The translations under genes were made by a program, and so were the position numbers. DNA of 45,796 nucleotides from an uncultured Acetobacteraceae bacterium. Its GTDB lineage: Bacteria > Pseudomonadota > Alphaproteobacteria > Acetobacterales > Acetobacteraceae. The notes beneath the pieces are model-generated. The model saw nothing but the letters and a program-made list of their open reading frames with translations, had not been told where the DNA came from and did no database searches. The DNA is taken from positions 1 to 45,796 of the forward strand of contig CAIXEA010000027.1 of assembly GCA_903918315.1 (NCBI GenBank), in the 5' to 3' direction. Below are positions 33,942-43,120 of this stretch, piece after piece. The first letter of the stretch is position 1, and every line of letters begins with the position of its first letter.

Positions 33942-34628
33942 ATGTCCAGCCGTCTGATCGTTGCCCTCGACACCACCGACATCACCCGCGCCGCGACCTG
34001 GGCAGCGGCCGCCGCGCCGCATGTCGGATTGTTCAAACTGGGGCTTGAGTTCTTCCTGGCCAATGGCGCCGCCGGGGTGCGCGCCATCCAGGGACGGCCG
34101 GTGTTTCTGGATCTGAAACTGCACGACATCCCCAACACCGTCGCGGGCGGGGTGCGTGCGGTGCTGGATGTGCGACCCAGGATGCTGACCATCCATGCCT
34201 CCGGTGGTGCTGCGATGATCGAGGCCGCGCGCCGGGCCGCCGAAACGGCGGGGGCGGAGCGGCCCATGATTTTGGCCGTGACGGTACTGACCAGCCTTGA
34301 CGCGGCGGCGCTCGCCGCGACCGGCGTCGCGGACGCACCGGCGCAGCAGGTCCTGCGCCTGGCGCGGCTGGCCCTCGCGTCGGGAGCGGACGCGCTGGTG
34401 TGCAGCCCGCAGGAAGTCGCGATGCTCCGGGCCGCTCTGGGGCCGGACGCCCGCTTCATCGTGCCTGGCATCCGCCCGGCCGGCGCGGCGGCGGACGATC
34501 AGGCCCGCACCATGACCCCGGCGCAGGCCGTGGCGGCCGGGGCGGACTGGATTGTCGTGGGCCGCCCGATTACCGGCGCCGCAGACCCCGGGACGGCCGC
34601 CGCGGCCATCGCCGCGTCCATCGGATGA
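33942..34628 (+). CDS. pyrF: Orotidine-5'-phosphate decarboxylase
   Basis: This 228-residue TIM-barrel enzyme decarboxylates OMP to UMP, the last step of pyrimidine synthesis. The catalytic D-x-K-x-x-D element is present in FLDLKLHDIPNT, with ALDTT at the first strand and FIVPGIRP and WIVVGRPITGA binding phosphate. I chose ATG 33942, which gives the standard N terminus; earlier in-frame codons lie within the LapA gene. Its TGA overlaps the trpF start by ATGA. Confidence 0.95.
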   Translation: MSSRLIVALDTTDITRAATWAAAAAPHVGLFKLGLEFFLANGAAGVRAIQGRPVFLDLKLHDIPNTVAGGVRAVLDVRPRMLTIHASGGAAMIEAARRAAETAGAERPMILAVTVLTSLDAAALAATGVADAPAQQVLRLARLALASGADALVCSPQEVAMLRAALGPDARFIVPGIRPAGAAADDQARTMTPAQAVAAGADWIVVGRPITGAADPGTAAAAIAASIG

Positions 34629-35260
34629 TCCAGCGGATGATCCGGGTCAAGATTTGCGGCATCAACGATCCGGCGGCCTTCGACACGGTGGTCGAGGCAG
34701 GTGCCGACTGGGTTGGATTCGTGTTCTTCCCCCCCTCCCCGCGCGCTGTCACGCCAGCAGCGGCGGCAGCGCTATCCGCGCGCCACCCCGGCGGGCCGTT
34801 GCGGGTCGGGCTGTTTGTTGATCCCGAGGCGGACCAGATCGCGGCCGCGCTGGATGGGCTGCATCTGGATATCCTGCAGCTTTATGGCCGCATTCCAGAT
34901 ATCAACGGTCTGCGTGCCCGATTCGCCAAGCCCATCTGGCGCGCGGTCGGCATCGATCGGACGGCCGATCTGCCCGCGGACAATCGCGGTGCGGACGTCC
35001 TGCTGCTGGAGGCCAAGCCGCCGGCCGACGCAACCCGGCCCGGGGGCAATGCGGCCCGCTTCGACTGGTCGCTGCTGCGCGGCTGGTCTGCGCCAGCCCC
35101 CTGGGTTTTGGCCGGCGGGCTGACCCCGGACAATGTCGCGGATGCCATCCGGGAGACGGGGGCGACCGCGGTGGATGTGTCGTCCGGGGTCGAAAGCCAA
35201 CGAGGCGTGAAGGATCCCGCGCGTATTCGGGCATTTATCGCCAACGCGCGCCGGGGGTAG
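34625..35260 (+). CDS. trpF: Phosphoribosylanthranilate isomerase
   Basis: This 211-residue TIM-barrel enzyme catalyses the third step of tryptophan synthesis. Motifs: KICGIND at the start (catalytic cysteine), GFVFFPPSPR, LDILQLYG, and the phosphate-binding LAGGLTPDNV and VDVSSGVE. Start ATG 34625 overlaps the pyrF stop; a second ATG at 34637 is equally near the conserved K-I-C-G. In many alphaproteobacteria trpF is followed by trpB and trpA; here it ends at a shared terminator and converges with phaR. Confidence 0.95.
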   Translation: MIQRMIRVKICGINDPAAFDTVVEAGADWVGFVFFPPSPRAVTPAAAAALSARHPGGPLRVGLFVDPEADQIAAALDGLHLDILQLYGRIPDINGLRARFAKPIWRAVGIDRTADLPADNRGADVLLLEAKPPADATRPGGNAARFDWSLLRGWSAPAPWVLAGGLTPDNVADAIRETGATAVDVSSGVESQRGVKDPARIRAFIANARRG

Positions 35261-35276
35261 GTGTCGTGCCTACCCC
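35254..35276. terminator. Bidirectional terminator between trpF and phaR
   Basis: Eight-base arms GGGGTAGG (35254-35261) and CCTACCCC (35269-35276) with a seven-base loop. The hairpin includes both stop codons of the convergent trpF and phaR genes, and TTCTT follows on the plus strand. Confidence 0.65.
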
Positions 35277-35872
35277 TTCTTCCCCTTGACCGCATCCAGC
35301 TCCGCCCGCAGGCGTTCGATCTCGGCCCGCAGCACCGCGGTTTCATTCGCCGGTGCCTCCTCCGGCTTGGTGGTAGCGCGCGGGAAGGGATTGAACATGG
35401 TCATCGCCCGTTCCATCATCGCGACGTTCTGACGGCTGACCTCCTCCAGATTGCCGAACGGGAACAGGCCGGTCATGGAACCCATGGTCTTCTGCATGCT
35501 GGCCGCAACCTGTTCCTGCTGTTCGGCGAAGGCCGACATGGCACGGTCCAGATAGGGCGGCACGAGACCCTGCATCGAGCCGCCGTAAAAGCCGATCAAC
35601 TGGCGCAGGAAAGCGGTTGGCAGCAGATTCTGGCCTTTGCCCTCTTCTTCCACGATGATCTGGGTCAGCACGCTGCGCGTGATGTCGTCGCCACTTTTGG
35701 CATCGTAGACGACGAAGTCCCGACCCTCCCGCACCATGTCCGCGAGGTTATCGAGGGTGATGTAGCAGGAGCTTTCCGTATTGTACAATCGACGGTTAGC
35801 ATATTTCTTGACGACGACTGGCGGCACGTCAGCGGGCTTTTTGGCCTGCTCGATCTGGGCGGGGTCGGACAT
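35270..35872 (-). CDS. phaR: Polyhydroxyalkanoate synthesis regulator PhaR
   Basis: This 200-residue repressor controls polyhydroxybutyrate genes and phasins and binds the polymer. The N-terminal DNA-binding domain is clear: KKYANRRLYNTESSCYITLD, then MVREGRDFVVYDAKSGDDI and TQIIVEEE. The middle part (FYGGSMQGLVPPYLDRAM) is the accumulation domain, and a terminal coiled coil follows. I chose ATG 35872 with GAGGG just before it. Its gene is divergent from the polymer genes at 36005, and the 132-base gap probably carries its target operators. Confidence 0.93.
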   Translation of the reverse strand: MSDPAQIEQAKKPADVPPVVVKKYANRRLYNTESSCYITLDNLADMVREGRDFVVYDAKSGDDITRSVLTQIIVEEEGKGQNLLPTAFLRQLIGFYGGSMQGLVPPYLDRAMSAFAEQQEQVAASMQKTMGSMTGLFPFGNLEEVSRQNVAMMERAMTMFNPFPRATTKPEEAPANETAVLRAEIERLRAELDAVKGKKG

Positions 35873-36004
35873 GCATCCCTCGCATATTGCGTTGTCCCTA
35901 ACATGCGGCGGATTTCGCACCTGCGAAAGCCCCTTTCATCGGTTTACCATTCCGCCCGCCGTGATAGGCCCTTATGCTCGTTCGGTATGGAGCGTGGATG
36001 AGGC

Positions 36005-36382
36005 ATGACCGACCCCGGGAAGCTGGCCCGCGACTGGATCACGCTATGGCAGAGCGAATGGGCCGCGATGGCCGTGGACCGGGAAGCGCAGGAGACCTGG
36101 CAGGCCCTTATCGGCCAATGGGCCCGCGCGGCTGCCGCCATGATTCCGGCCGATGACGGATCGTCCGGACATGCCAGCGCCCCTGCAACGCCGCGGCCCG
36201 CGCCCGCTGCTGCTGCATCTGACGCTCGGGATGCTGAAATCGCGCGGCTTGGACGGCTTGTGGAACAACTCGAAGCCAGACTCGCCGAACTGGAACGCGG
36301 CGGAGGCGATCGAGGCAGCCGTCCACGCCGCTCTCCACGCCGCGCAGGGCAGCGACGCAAGCCAGGCGCCGCCCCAGTCTGA
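36005..36382 (+). CDS. Small coiled-coil protein, probably PHA-associated
   Basis: This 125-residue protein begins with a helix rich in tryptophan (DWITLWQSEWAAMAVDREAQ), followed by an alanine/proline linker, a coiled coil (IARLGRLVEQLEARLAELER) and a strongly basic tail. The layout recalls PhaE/PhaM-like proteins that activate or anchor PHA synthases, but I cannot assign it to a named family. It starts right after phaR's promoter gap and its last 212 bases overlap the PhaC-like gene in another frame. Codon use and the coherent coiled coil argue that it is real; the basic tail may simply result from the shared sequence. Confidence 0.65.
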   Translation: MTDPGKLARDWITLWQSEWAAMAVDREAQETWQALIGQWARAAAAMIPADDGSSGHASAPATPRPAPAAAASDARDAEIARLGRLVEQLEARLAELERGGGDRGSRPRRSPRRAGQRRKPGAAPV

Positions 36383-37367
36383 CGCCGACCTGATCGCGGG
36401 GATCGCGGCCTATCGGCGCCATCCCTGGCGGCGGGACCTGCCTGAACCGCCGCACATCTGGGCCGAGGGCGGCAGCCGCCTGCTGGATTATGGCCTCGGG
36501 CCGGCCGATGGGCCGGTGATGCTGTTCGTGCCCAGCCTGATCAATCGCGCTTACGTGCTGGATCTCATGCCGAAGCATTCGATGCTCCGCTGGTTCGCCA
36601 GCCATGGGGTGCGGCCGCTGCTGCTGGACTGGGGCTGGCCCGGGGCCATCGAGCGCGGGTTCAACCTCACCGATTATGTCGCGGGGAGGCTGGAACGGGC
36701 CATCGCCGCGGTTGGTCGACCGGTGGTGCTTGTGGGCTATTGCATGGGCGGCAATCTGGCTGTCGCGGCGGCGGAGCGGCGGCCGGATCTGGTATCGGCC
36801 CTCGCCCTGCTGGCCACGCCATGGGATTTTCATGCCCCCGATGCCGGCCGCGCCCGGTCCGTCGCCGCCTGCCTGCCGTTGCTGGAGCCGGCGCTGGCCT
36901 TCAACGGCACCATGCCGATCGATGCGTTGCAGACGCTGTTTACCTGGTTGGACCCGTTTGGGGTTGGGGACAAATATCGCGCGTTTGGCGGATGGGACCC
37001 CGATAGCGCCCGCGCGGCGCTGTTCGTGGCGACCGAGGATTGGTTGAACGACGGCGTGCCGCTGGTTGCTGGCGTGGCGCGTGCTTGCCTGGGTGATTGG
37101 TATGGCGGCAATGACCCCGTCCACGGGCGATGGCGTATCGCCGGACTGCCGGTGAACCCGGCGACCCTGCGGCTGCCGGTTTTCGTCGCCGCACCGGGAC
37201 GTGATCGCATCGTGCCCCCGGCCTCTGCCCGGCCCTTGGCGTCCGCGATCCCGGGGGCGGTGTTGCATGAACCAGCCGCGGGCCATGTCGGAATGGTCAG
37301 CGGCGCCCGGGCGGAGCCGGTGCTGTGGCAACCGTTGCTGTCATGGGCACGGTCTTTGGCGTTGTAA
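36171..37367 (+). CDS. PhaC-like alpha/beta-hydrolase (PHA synthase family)
   Basis: This 398-residue protein belongs to the PHA synthase branch of alpha/beta-hydrolases. The lipase-like box is G-Y-C-M-G-G with nucleophile C191, the acid lies in DRIVPP and the histidine in AAGHVGM. Signature strands VMLFVPSLINRAYVLDL and LLLDWGWPG also match PhaC. It is shorter than class I synthases (about 590) and close to class III PhaC (about 355-400), which needs a PhaE partner; the small upstream gene might play that part, which is inference. ATG 36171 restores an N terminus I recognise in relatives (PAPLQRRGPRPL), so a 212-base overlap with the upstream gene is likely. A downstream start at a later ATG cannot be excluded. 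Confidence 0.82.
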   Translation: MPAPLQRRGPRPLLLHLTLGMLKSRGLDGLWNNSKPDSPNWNAAEAIEAAVHAALHAAQGSDASQAPPQSDADLIAGIAAYRRHPWRRDLPEPPHIWAEGGSRLLDYGLGPADGPVMLFVPSLINRAYVLDLMPKHSMLRWFASHGVRPLLLDWGWPGAIERGFNLTDYVAGRLERAIAAVGRPVVLVGYCMGGNLAVAAAERRPDLVSALALLATPWDFHAPDAGRARSVAACLPLLEPALAFNGTMPIDALQTLFTWLDPFGVGDKYRAFGGWDPDSARAALFVATEDWLNDGVPLVAGVARACLGDWYGGNDPVHGRWRIAGLPVNPATLRLPVFVAAPGRDRIVPPASARPLASAIPGAVLHEPAAGHVGMVSGARAEPVLWQPLLSWARSLAL

Positions 37368-37459
37368 TCACCGGCGCCACTATCCGCCTTTCGCGGTTGC
37401 ACAATCGGCGGTAAACAACGGCTTGTGGTGGGATGGCCCCGCCCTTCGGAGAATTGGAC

Positions 37460-38632
37460 ATGGAGGACATCGTCATCGTCTCCGCCGCCCGCACCCCCGT
37501 GGGCAGCTTCAGCGGCGCACTCAGCAGCCTGTCAGCACAAGCCTTGGGGGCCGTCGCCCTCACCGCCGCGTTCACTCGCGCGGGCATCGAAGCCGGCGAT
37601 GTGGATGAGGTCATTCTCGGCCACGTCCTGTCCGCGGGCGAAGGCCAGAACCCGGCCCGCCAGGCCGCGCGGTTCGCGGGCCTGCCGGATGCGAAGACCG
37701 CGTTTGGCATCAATCAGGTGTGCGGCTCAGGCCTGCGCGCGGTCGCGCTCGCCGCGCAGCAGATCCGCACCGGCGAAAGCGCCATCGTCGCCGCCGGCGG
37801 GATGGAAAGCATGAGCCTCTCCCGCCACGCCGCGCATCTGCGCAATGGCACCAAAATGGGTGGGCTGGAATTCGTCGATACCATGCTCAAGGATGGGCTG
37901 TGGGATGCGTTCCACGGCTACCACATGGGAAACACGGCCGAGAATGTGGCCAACAAGTATCAGATCAGCCGCGAACAACAGGACGCCTTCGCCCTGGCTT
38001 CCCAGCAGAAGGCCTCGGCCGCGCAGAAAGCCGGCCGCTTCGCCGACGAAATCGCGCCGGTCACCGTCAAGGGCCGCAAAGGCGATGTGATCGTCAGCGA
38101 CGACGAATACATCCGCCATGATTCCAGCGCGGAGACCATGGCCCGCCTGCGCCCCGCCTTCACCAAGGATGGCACGGTCACGGCCGGCAACGCGTCCGGC
38201 ATCAATGACGGCGCCGCGGCGCTGGTGCTGATGAGCGGCGCGGAAGCCGCCCGCCGCGGGCTGACTCCACTGGCGCGCATCGCGTCCTTCGCCACCGCGG
38301 GCGTTGACCCGTCGGTCATGGGGACGGGACCGATCCCGGCGACGCGCAAGGCGCTGGAGCGGGCGGGATGGAAGGCGGACGACCTGGACCTGATGGAAGC
38401 CAATGAGGCCTTCGCCGCACAGGCCCTGGCCGTGAACAAGGACCTCGGCTGGGACACATCCAAAGTCAACGTCAACGGCGGCGCCATCGCCATCGGCCAT
38501 CCGATCGGCGCCTCAGGCGCGCGGGTGCTGGTGACCTTGTTGCACGAGATGGGCAAGCGGGACGCGAAGAAGGGTCTGGCCACCCTGTGCATTGGTGGCG
38601 GCATGGGCGTCGCCATGTGCGTTGAACGCTGA
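37460..38632 (+). CDS. phaA: Acetyl-CoA acetyltransferase (beta-ketothiolase)
   Basis: This 390-residue thiolase condenses two acetyl-CoA molecules to acetoacetyl-CoA, the first step to polyhydroxybutyrate. Active-site residues are present: C88 in [11 protein letters not shown], histidine in [18 protein letters not shown], and cysteine in [14 protein letters not shown] precedes ATG 37460 by eight bases; an ATG nine codons earlier lacks such a site. phaB follows 22 bases after its stop, giving a biosynthetic pair. Confidence 0.95.
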   Translation: MEDIVIVSAARTPVGSFSGALSSLSAQALGAVALTAAFTRAGIEAGDVDEVILGHVLSAGEGQNPARQAARFAGLPDAKTAFGINQVCGSGLRAVALAAQQIRTGESAIVAAGGMESMSLSRHAAHLRNGTKMGGLEFVDTMLKDGLWDAFHGYHMGNTAENVANKYQISREQQDAFALASQQKASAAQKAGRFADEIAPVTVKGRKGDVIVSDDEYIRHDSSAETMARLRPAFTKDGTVTAGNASGINDGAAALVLMSGAEAARRGLTPLARIASFATAGVDPSVMGTGPIPATRKALERAGWKADDLDLMEANEAFAAQALAVNKDLGWDTSKVNVNGGAIAIGHPIGASGARVLVTLLHEMGKRDAKKGLATLCIGGGMGVAMCVER

Positions 38633-38654
38633 TTAGTCGCGGAGGAATCATCTT

Positions 38655-39377
38655 ATGGCACGTATCGCACTGGTAACCGGCGGCACACGCGGGATCGGGG
38701 AAGCCATCAGCCTGGCGCTGAAGGCGCAGGGCCGCACCGTCATCGCCAACTACGCCGGCAACGACGCCGCGGCGGCCGAGTTCAAGGCCAGGCACGGCAT
38801 CGACGTCTTCAAGTTCGACGTCAGCAAGTACGAAGCCTGCGCGGAAGCCCTGGCGCAGATCAAGACAGAGTTCGGCCCGGTCGAGATTCTGGTCAACAAC
38901 GCCGGCATCACCCGCGACGCCACCATGGGCCGGTTGACCCGGGACATGTGGGATGCGGTGATCGATACCAACCTCGGGTCCTGCTACAACATGTGCAAGC
39001 TGACCTTCGATGACATGCGCGCGTCGAAATTCGGGCGCGTGGTCAACGTGGGTTCCATCAACGGCCAGGCCGGGCAATATGGGCAGGTGAACTACGCGGC
39101 GTCCAAGTCCGGTATTCACGGCTTTACCAAGGCCCTGGCGCAGGAAGGTGCCCGCTTCGGCATCACCGTCAACGCCATCGCCCCGGGTTATGTGGATACA
39201 GAGATGGTGCGCGCGGTACCGGGTGAGGTGCTGCGCAAGATCATTGCCAAAGTCCCCATCGGGCGCCTGGGCCATGCATCCGACATCGCGCGCGGCGTAG
39301 CGTTCCTGACGGCCGACGACGCGGATTTCATCACCGGCTCGACGCTGTCCATCAATGGCGGGCAGCACATGTACTAA
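38655..39377 (+). CDS. phaB: Acetoacetyl-CoA reductase
   Basis: This 240-residue short-chain dehydrogenase reduces acetoacetyl-CoA to (R)-3-hydroxybutyryl-CoA with NADPH. The cofactor motif TGGTRGIGEAI, NNAGITRD, the catalytic Y-x-x-x-K in QVNYAASKSGIHGFTK, and FITGSTLSINGGQHMY at the C terminus all match PhaB. GGAGG lies before ATG 38655. It ends at a strong hairpin shared with the convergent multicopper oxidase gene. Confidence 0.95.
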   Translation: MARIALVTGGTRGIGEAISLALKAQGRTVIANYAGNDAAAAEFKARHGIDVFKFDVSKYEACAEALAQIKTEFGPVEILVNNAGITRDATMGRLTRDMWDAVIDTNLGSCYNMCKLTFDDMRASKFGRVVNVGSINGQAGQYGQVNYAASKSGIHGFTKALAQEGARFGITVNAIAPGYVDTEMVRAVPGEVLRKIIAKVPIGRLGHASDIARGVAFLTADDADFITGSTLSINGGQHMY

Positions 39378-39384
39378 GCGACTT

Positions 39385-39414
39385 CCGGGGGCGGCGATCA
39401 TCCGCTGCCCCCGG
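39385..39414. terminator. Bidirectional hairpin between phaB and the multicopper oxidase gene
   Basis: Eight-base G+C arms CCGGGGGC (39385-39392) and GCCCCCGG (39407-39414) with a 14-base loop. It falls just beyond the phaB stop and spans the stop codon of the convergent gene at 39398. No thymine run follows. Confidence 0.55.
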
Positions 39415-40873
39415 CGGTACACAACGGGATGTCCATCGCCGCTGGCTTGGTGATCGACGCCAGCCAGCGGACGAGTCCGTTGTCGGTATGTTTGGCCGCG
39501 CCGGGGTCCACGACCTCGATCATTTGCATCATGCCTTTGTCTTCATGTTTCAGCACGTGGCAGTGATACATGAAGATGCCGACAATATTGGGCTGCGTGA
39601 ATGGCAGCCGCACCGTGATCTCCCCGTGTTCGGGCACCCGCACTGTATCGAGCAGTCCGCCGAAGGGGATCGGTTTTCCGTTCACCGCCATTACCTGAAA
39701 CGACAACTGGTGAATGTGAAAGGCGTGCATGTCGTCGCTGTCGTTACGGATCGTCCAATCCTCGACATCACCGAGGTTGACCCTGGTATCCATGCGGCCT
39801 GCGTCGAACTGGCGGCCATTGATGTAGTACTGCTCCGCGTCCTTAGACTGGGAGAAGATGAAGGTGCGATAGCCCGTGACTTTCGCCCCACTGAGGTCCG
39901 CCACGGCGGGTAACGTCGCTTCGGCACTGATCGCCGGCGTACCTTCGACAACCAGGTGCCCCATGATCCGATTGCGCGACAGCGTTGGTCCTTTGCCGGT
40001 CAATACATTCCGGGTCGCGAATTTGTAGTCGCCGGGTTCCCCGGCCGTCACCAGAACCTCCACGCGCGCGGCCGGGCCGATATCCAGCACCTCCGCTTCC
40101 ATCGCTGTCGGGATCGCAGCACCATCGCGGCCTACGATGGTGAAGTGATGGCCTTCCAGCGACAAATGCACGGTCTGGTTGGCGTCGTGGTTGGTCAGGT
40201 GCCACAGAACCGTTTCATGGGGCCGCAAGGTTTCGTTGACGGTGATGGCGCCGTTGATCGTCTGCACCACGCCGTGCCACTCATCGGCGATGATCGGGTC
40301 TGCGCTGTCCTCAATCTCGATCGATTTGAGGGAAAACAGCCGCTCATTGATGCCCGCGAGGCCGGGCACACCGTCCGTAAAGCCCTCCACGATCAATGCC
40401 CCGCTGAGGCCGCGGCCGACTTGCTTTTCCGCCAGGCCGTGAAGGTGCGCGTGGTACCAATAGGCACCGGCAGGCTGGTAGGAGGGGATTTTTATCTCGT
40501 AGTCGAAGTCCTGTCCGGGGGGAACCGAGATGTGGACATTGTCACTGTTCCCTCTGGGGGAGGTCTGGATTCCATGAAAATGGAGATTGGTGGGTTCCGT
40601 GAGCCGATTTTCTAACCGGATCCGCATGGTATCGCCCGGCCGGACACGCAGGACCGGCCCGGCGAAACTGCCATTATAGACGATCGTATCGACCTCCACC
40701 CCGCCGAAGTGGGATTTCGCCGCCTGTGCTGTCAGCGTGGCCGACAGCACACCGTCATGGGACACGATCTCCGGCATATCGCTGAGCGCCGGGAGCGGCC
40801 GATAGGGAGGCGCGGCCACCGCAAGACCGAGGCCGGCGATGATCGCGCCGCAGGCGATCCAGGGCATGCGCAT
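39398..40873 (-). CDS. Multicopper oxidase
   Basis: This 491-residue exported cupredoxin-type oxidase has three beta-barrel domains and copper ligands typical of laccase/CueO-like enzymes: H98-x-H100 in LHFHG, H141/H143/H145 in WYHAHLHG, HAFHIHQLSF, and the terminal HCHVLKHEDKGMM with the type 1 cysteine and methionine. An N-terminal signal or anchor (ACGAIIAGLGLAVAAPP) directs it to the periplasm. ATG 40873 overlaps the stop of the chemoreceptor gene by one base, so it is last in a four-gene operon. Substrates of the family range from Cu(I) and Fe(II) to phenols; the context suggests a metal or electron-transfer role. Confidence 0.92.
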   Translation of the reverse strand: MRMPWIACGAIIAGLGLAVAAPPYRPLPALSDMPEIVSHDGVLSATLTAQAAKSHFGGVEVDTIVYNGSFAGPVLRVRPGDTMRIRLENRLTEPTNLHFHGIQTSPRGNSDNVHISVPPGQDFDYEIKIPSYQPAGAYWYHAHLHGLAEKQVGRGLSGALIVEGFTDGVPGLAGINERLFSLKSIEIEDSADPIIADEWHGVVQTINGAITVNETLRPHETVLWHLTNHDANQTVHLSLEGHHFTIVGRDGAAIPTAMEAEVLDIGPAARVEVLVTAGEPGDYKFATRNVLTGKGPTLSRNRIMGHLVVEGTPAISAEATLPAVADLSGAKVTGYRTFIFSQSKDAEQYYINGRQFDAGRMDTRVNLGDVEDWTIRNDSDDMHAFHIHQLSFQVMAVNGKPIPFGGLLDTVRVPEHGEITVRLPFTQPNIVGIFMYHCHVLKHEDKGMMQMIEVVDPGAAKHTDNGLVRWLASITKPAAMDIPLCTAGGSG

Positions 40874-42762
40874 CACGCCGCCCTTTGCTGCGCAGCGACC
40901 GGGGCGAGACGCTCCAGCCAACGGCACCAGGCTGTCTCGGCCGACTCTGATAGGGTGAGACGGACCCGGAGGAGGTGCCCATCATGGGACATCGTGGTGA
41001 ACGGCATCGGATCGATGCCCTGAAGCCGCAACATGCCAGATTCGCCTTCCTTGAATGGGGTTTGCGTTTGGCAGAACAGCGCGGCGCCAAACCTTGAGAG
41101 ATTGCGGGTTTCGGCCCTGCGTCCGGCCCCCGATGCGGTTGTCAGTTCGCAGGGCAGATGGCACTCGATGCGCGCATTCTCCCGCCGGTTCACGTGGGGT
41201 GCGGCGCTGCGTATCACCCGCACAACCACACGCTGGAGCTGCTGCACGTGATCGTTGACCCGGTTGGACGCACCGCTGACTTGCGTCGCCACGGCGCCGG
41301 CACTGCGCGCGATGTCATGGACATCCCCGATCTCATGCGCCACCCGCCGGGTCGCGCCGGCGAGATCGTTCAGCTTGCCGGCAATTTCCTGTGTCGCGAG
41401 GTCCTGCCGCTCAACCTCCGCGGCAACGACACGAGCGACATCCTCCGCTTCCAGTAACGTTTCGCCCACATCGCTGACGGCCCGCATCGTGGTTTCCACG
41501 AGGCTTTGAATCTCCCGCAGGATGGCCGCGATATCGGTGGTGGAGCGAGCGGTTTGCGCCGCCAGGGTCTTGACCTCATTGGCAACGACGGCGAAGCCCT
41601 TGCCCGCTTCACCCGCCCGGGCCGCTTCGATCGTGGCGTTCAAAGCGAGCAAATTGGTCTGACGTGCGATCGAACCGATGATCTCGGCGGCGTCGGCGAT
41701 CCGTCGTGCGGCGGTCGCCAGGCGATTGACGGACTTCGACGCCTCATCCCCGGCGTCAACCGCCCGTCGGGTGATGGTGCTGGATCGGGTCACACTGTCC
41801 GCGATCGTACGCATGGCCTCGGCGATCCGTTCGGCGACGTTGACTGTCGTTTCGCTGGCGTCAAGCGTCTGGACCGCCTGGAGCCGCAGCTGGTCCGAGG
41901 TCTGCAGCAGGCGCTCGACCTCATGGCTTAACCCCCTGGCCTGCCCGGCCATGTCAGCCATCTGCTCACCGGCCAGGGTCACAGCCTCCCCGACTTCGTA
42001 CTCAACCCGATCCGCCATCGCACGCAGGCCCTCCCCCAATCGGGCCTGGGCGGTGGCTTCGTTGTCGCGGTCCAGCGCCCGCATGGTTTCGATTTTGGAT
42101 AGGTTATCGGCGATTGCCCGCTGCATCGCATCGAGCGCCCGCAACAACTGCGCGGCTTCATCCCGGCCTTTGACGTGGAAGACGTTGTCGAGCCGTCCCT
42201 CTGCGATCGCGGTCGCGATCGCCACGGCACGGCGCAAGGGTGGGACCACTGATCGCCAGAGTATTGCGCCAATGACAGCGACAATACCGATGACCGCGAA
42301 GCCGATCGACTGCAGCCCGGACCGGCTTTCTTCGCCCATTGTCTGGGCACCGTCACGGGCCGCCAAACCATCGGCATCGAAACGCTTGACCGCCTTGCCA
42401 AGTGCCAGGTCGATGTCGGCCATTTGCTCGGGTGACGGGATGCTGCCCTGCAACGCGCGGATTTTGCCGCGAACAGCAGCCGTGGCGGTGCGGGCGCGTT
42501 CGCTGGTTGCCCGCTCTGCAGCCACATTGAGGAAATCTAAAATCTTATCCAGCCGGTCGGCGTTCGCCGCCGGGTTACCCGCGTAACGCAGGAAATCCGC
42601 CTGCGCTTTGCCGATATGACTGACGCCCACGACGGTGCTGTCGTAGATGCGTACCGCGAGTGCGGCCAGATTCCCCGGTAATTGCCAGGCGAATAGCCCG
42701 CCACCGGCCGGTGCCAGGGTCATGATCAGGCAGGCTGCCAATAACTTTGCTTTCAAGGACAT
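40873..42762 (-). CDS. Methyl-accepting chemotaxis protein with C-terminal PilZ domain
   Basis: This 629-residue membrane receptor has a first transmembrane helix at about 6-26, a periplasmic four-helix-like sensor to 150, a second helix at 153-169, HAMP at 170-225, and the signalling domain at 255-510 with the tip IARQTNLLALNATIEAARAG. Residues 525-615 form a PilZ domain with R-R-E-N-A-R and N-L-S-R-F-G, matching the cyclic di-GMP-binding pattern R-x-x-x-R and [DN]-x-S-x-x-G. The fusion allows second-messenger control of taxis. It lies between the cupredoxin gene (nine bases upstream) and the multicopper oxidase (overlapping), so it may report on the redox state of that pathway. Confidence 0.9.
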   Translation of the reverse strand: MSLKAKLLAACLIMTLAPAGGGLFAWQLPGNLAALAVRIYDSTVVGVSHIGKAQADFLRYAGNPAANADRLDKILDFLNVAAERATSERARTATAAVRGKIRALQGSIPSPEQMADIDLALGKAVKRFDADGLAARDGAQTMGEESRSGLQSIGFAVIGIVAVIGAILWRSVVPPLRRAVAIATAIAEGRLDNVFHVKGRDEAAQLLRALDAMQRAIADNLSKIETMRALDRDNEATAQARLGEGLRAMADRVEYEVGEAVTLAGEQMADMAGQARGLSHEVERLLQTSDQLRLQAVQTLDASETTVNVAERIAEAMRTIADSVTRSSTITRRAVDAGDEASKSVNRLATAARRIADAAEIIGSIARQTNLLALNATIEAARAGEAGKGFAVVANEVKTLAAQTARSTTDIAAILREIQSLVETTMRAVSDVGETLLEAEDVARVVAAEVERQDLATQEIAGKLNDLAGATRRVAHEIGDVHDIARSAGAVATQVSGASNRVNDHVQQLQRVVVRVIRSAAPHVNRRENARIECHLPCELTTASGAGRRAETRNLSRFGAALFCQTQTPFKEGESGMLRLQGIDPMPFTTMSHDGHLLRVRLTLSESAETAWCRWLERLAPVAAQQRAA

Positions 42763-42771
42763 GGCAGGAGC

Positions 42772-43095
42772 CTATTTTACCGCGATCGTCATCTTCATTG
42801 TGGGATGAATACTGCACCGGATCATGAATTTTCCCGATTTGTCGAACATTTGCTCGATAGCTTCTCCCGGTTTCTGCAAACCTTTGTCGGTGGTGCCATC
42901 TTCCTCATCGATGACATTGATATTATGTGTCACATCGTCATGATTAATGAACCGCACATTTTCGCCCTTGCCTACAGCCAGCGTGGACTGACTGAATTTT
43001 TGCCCGACCTGATCGATCTCTGTCGCAGCAGCGAAACAGAAGCCACCGGCCAAGGTGATGGCCGGAAGCACTGTCAGCCAAATTGAGATTTTCAT
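42772..43095 (-). CDS. Periplasmic cupredoxin (plastocyanin/azurin-like)
   Basis: This 107-residue copper protein has a signal peptide (residues 1-23, LPAITLAGGFCFA) and one cupredoxin domain. Predicted type 1 copper ligands are H57 in DDVTHN, C94, H97 and M102 in RCSIHPTMKM, with spacing as in plastocyanin. Such proteins carry single electrons in the periplasm. ATG 43095 is chosen because it opens the signal peptide. It follows the cytochrome-barrel gene by 25 bases and precedes the chemoreceptor gene by nine. A second copy lies at 45499. Confidence 0.9.
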   Translation of the reverse strand: MKISIWLTVLPAITLAGGFCFAAATEIDQVGQKFSQSTLAVGKGENVRFINHDDVTHNINVIDEEDGTTDKGLQKPGEAIEQMFDKSGKFMIRCSIHPTMKMTIAVK

Positions 43096-43120
43096 GCCAT
43101 AGACTCCTTGTCGTTTGTTA

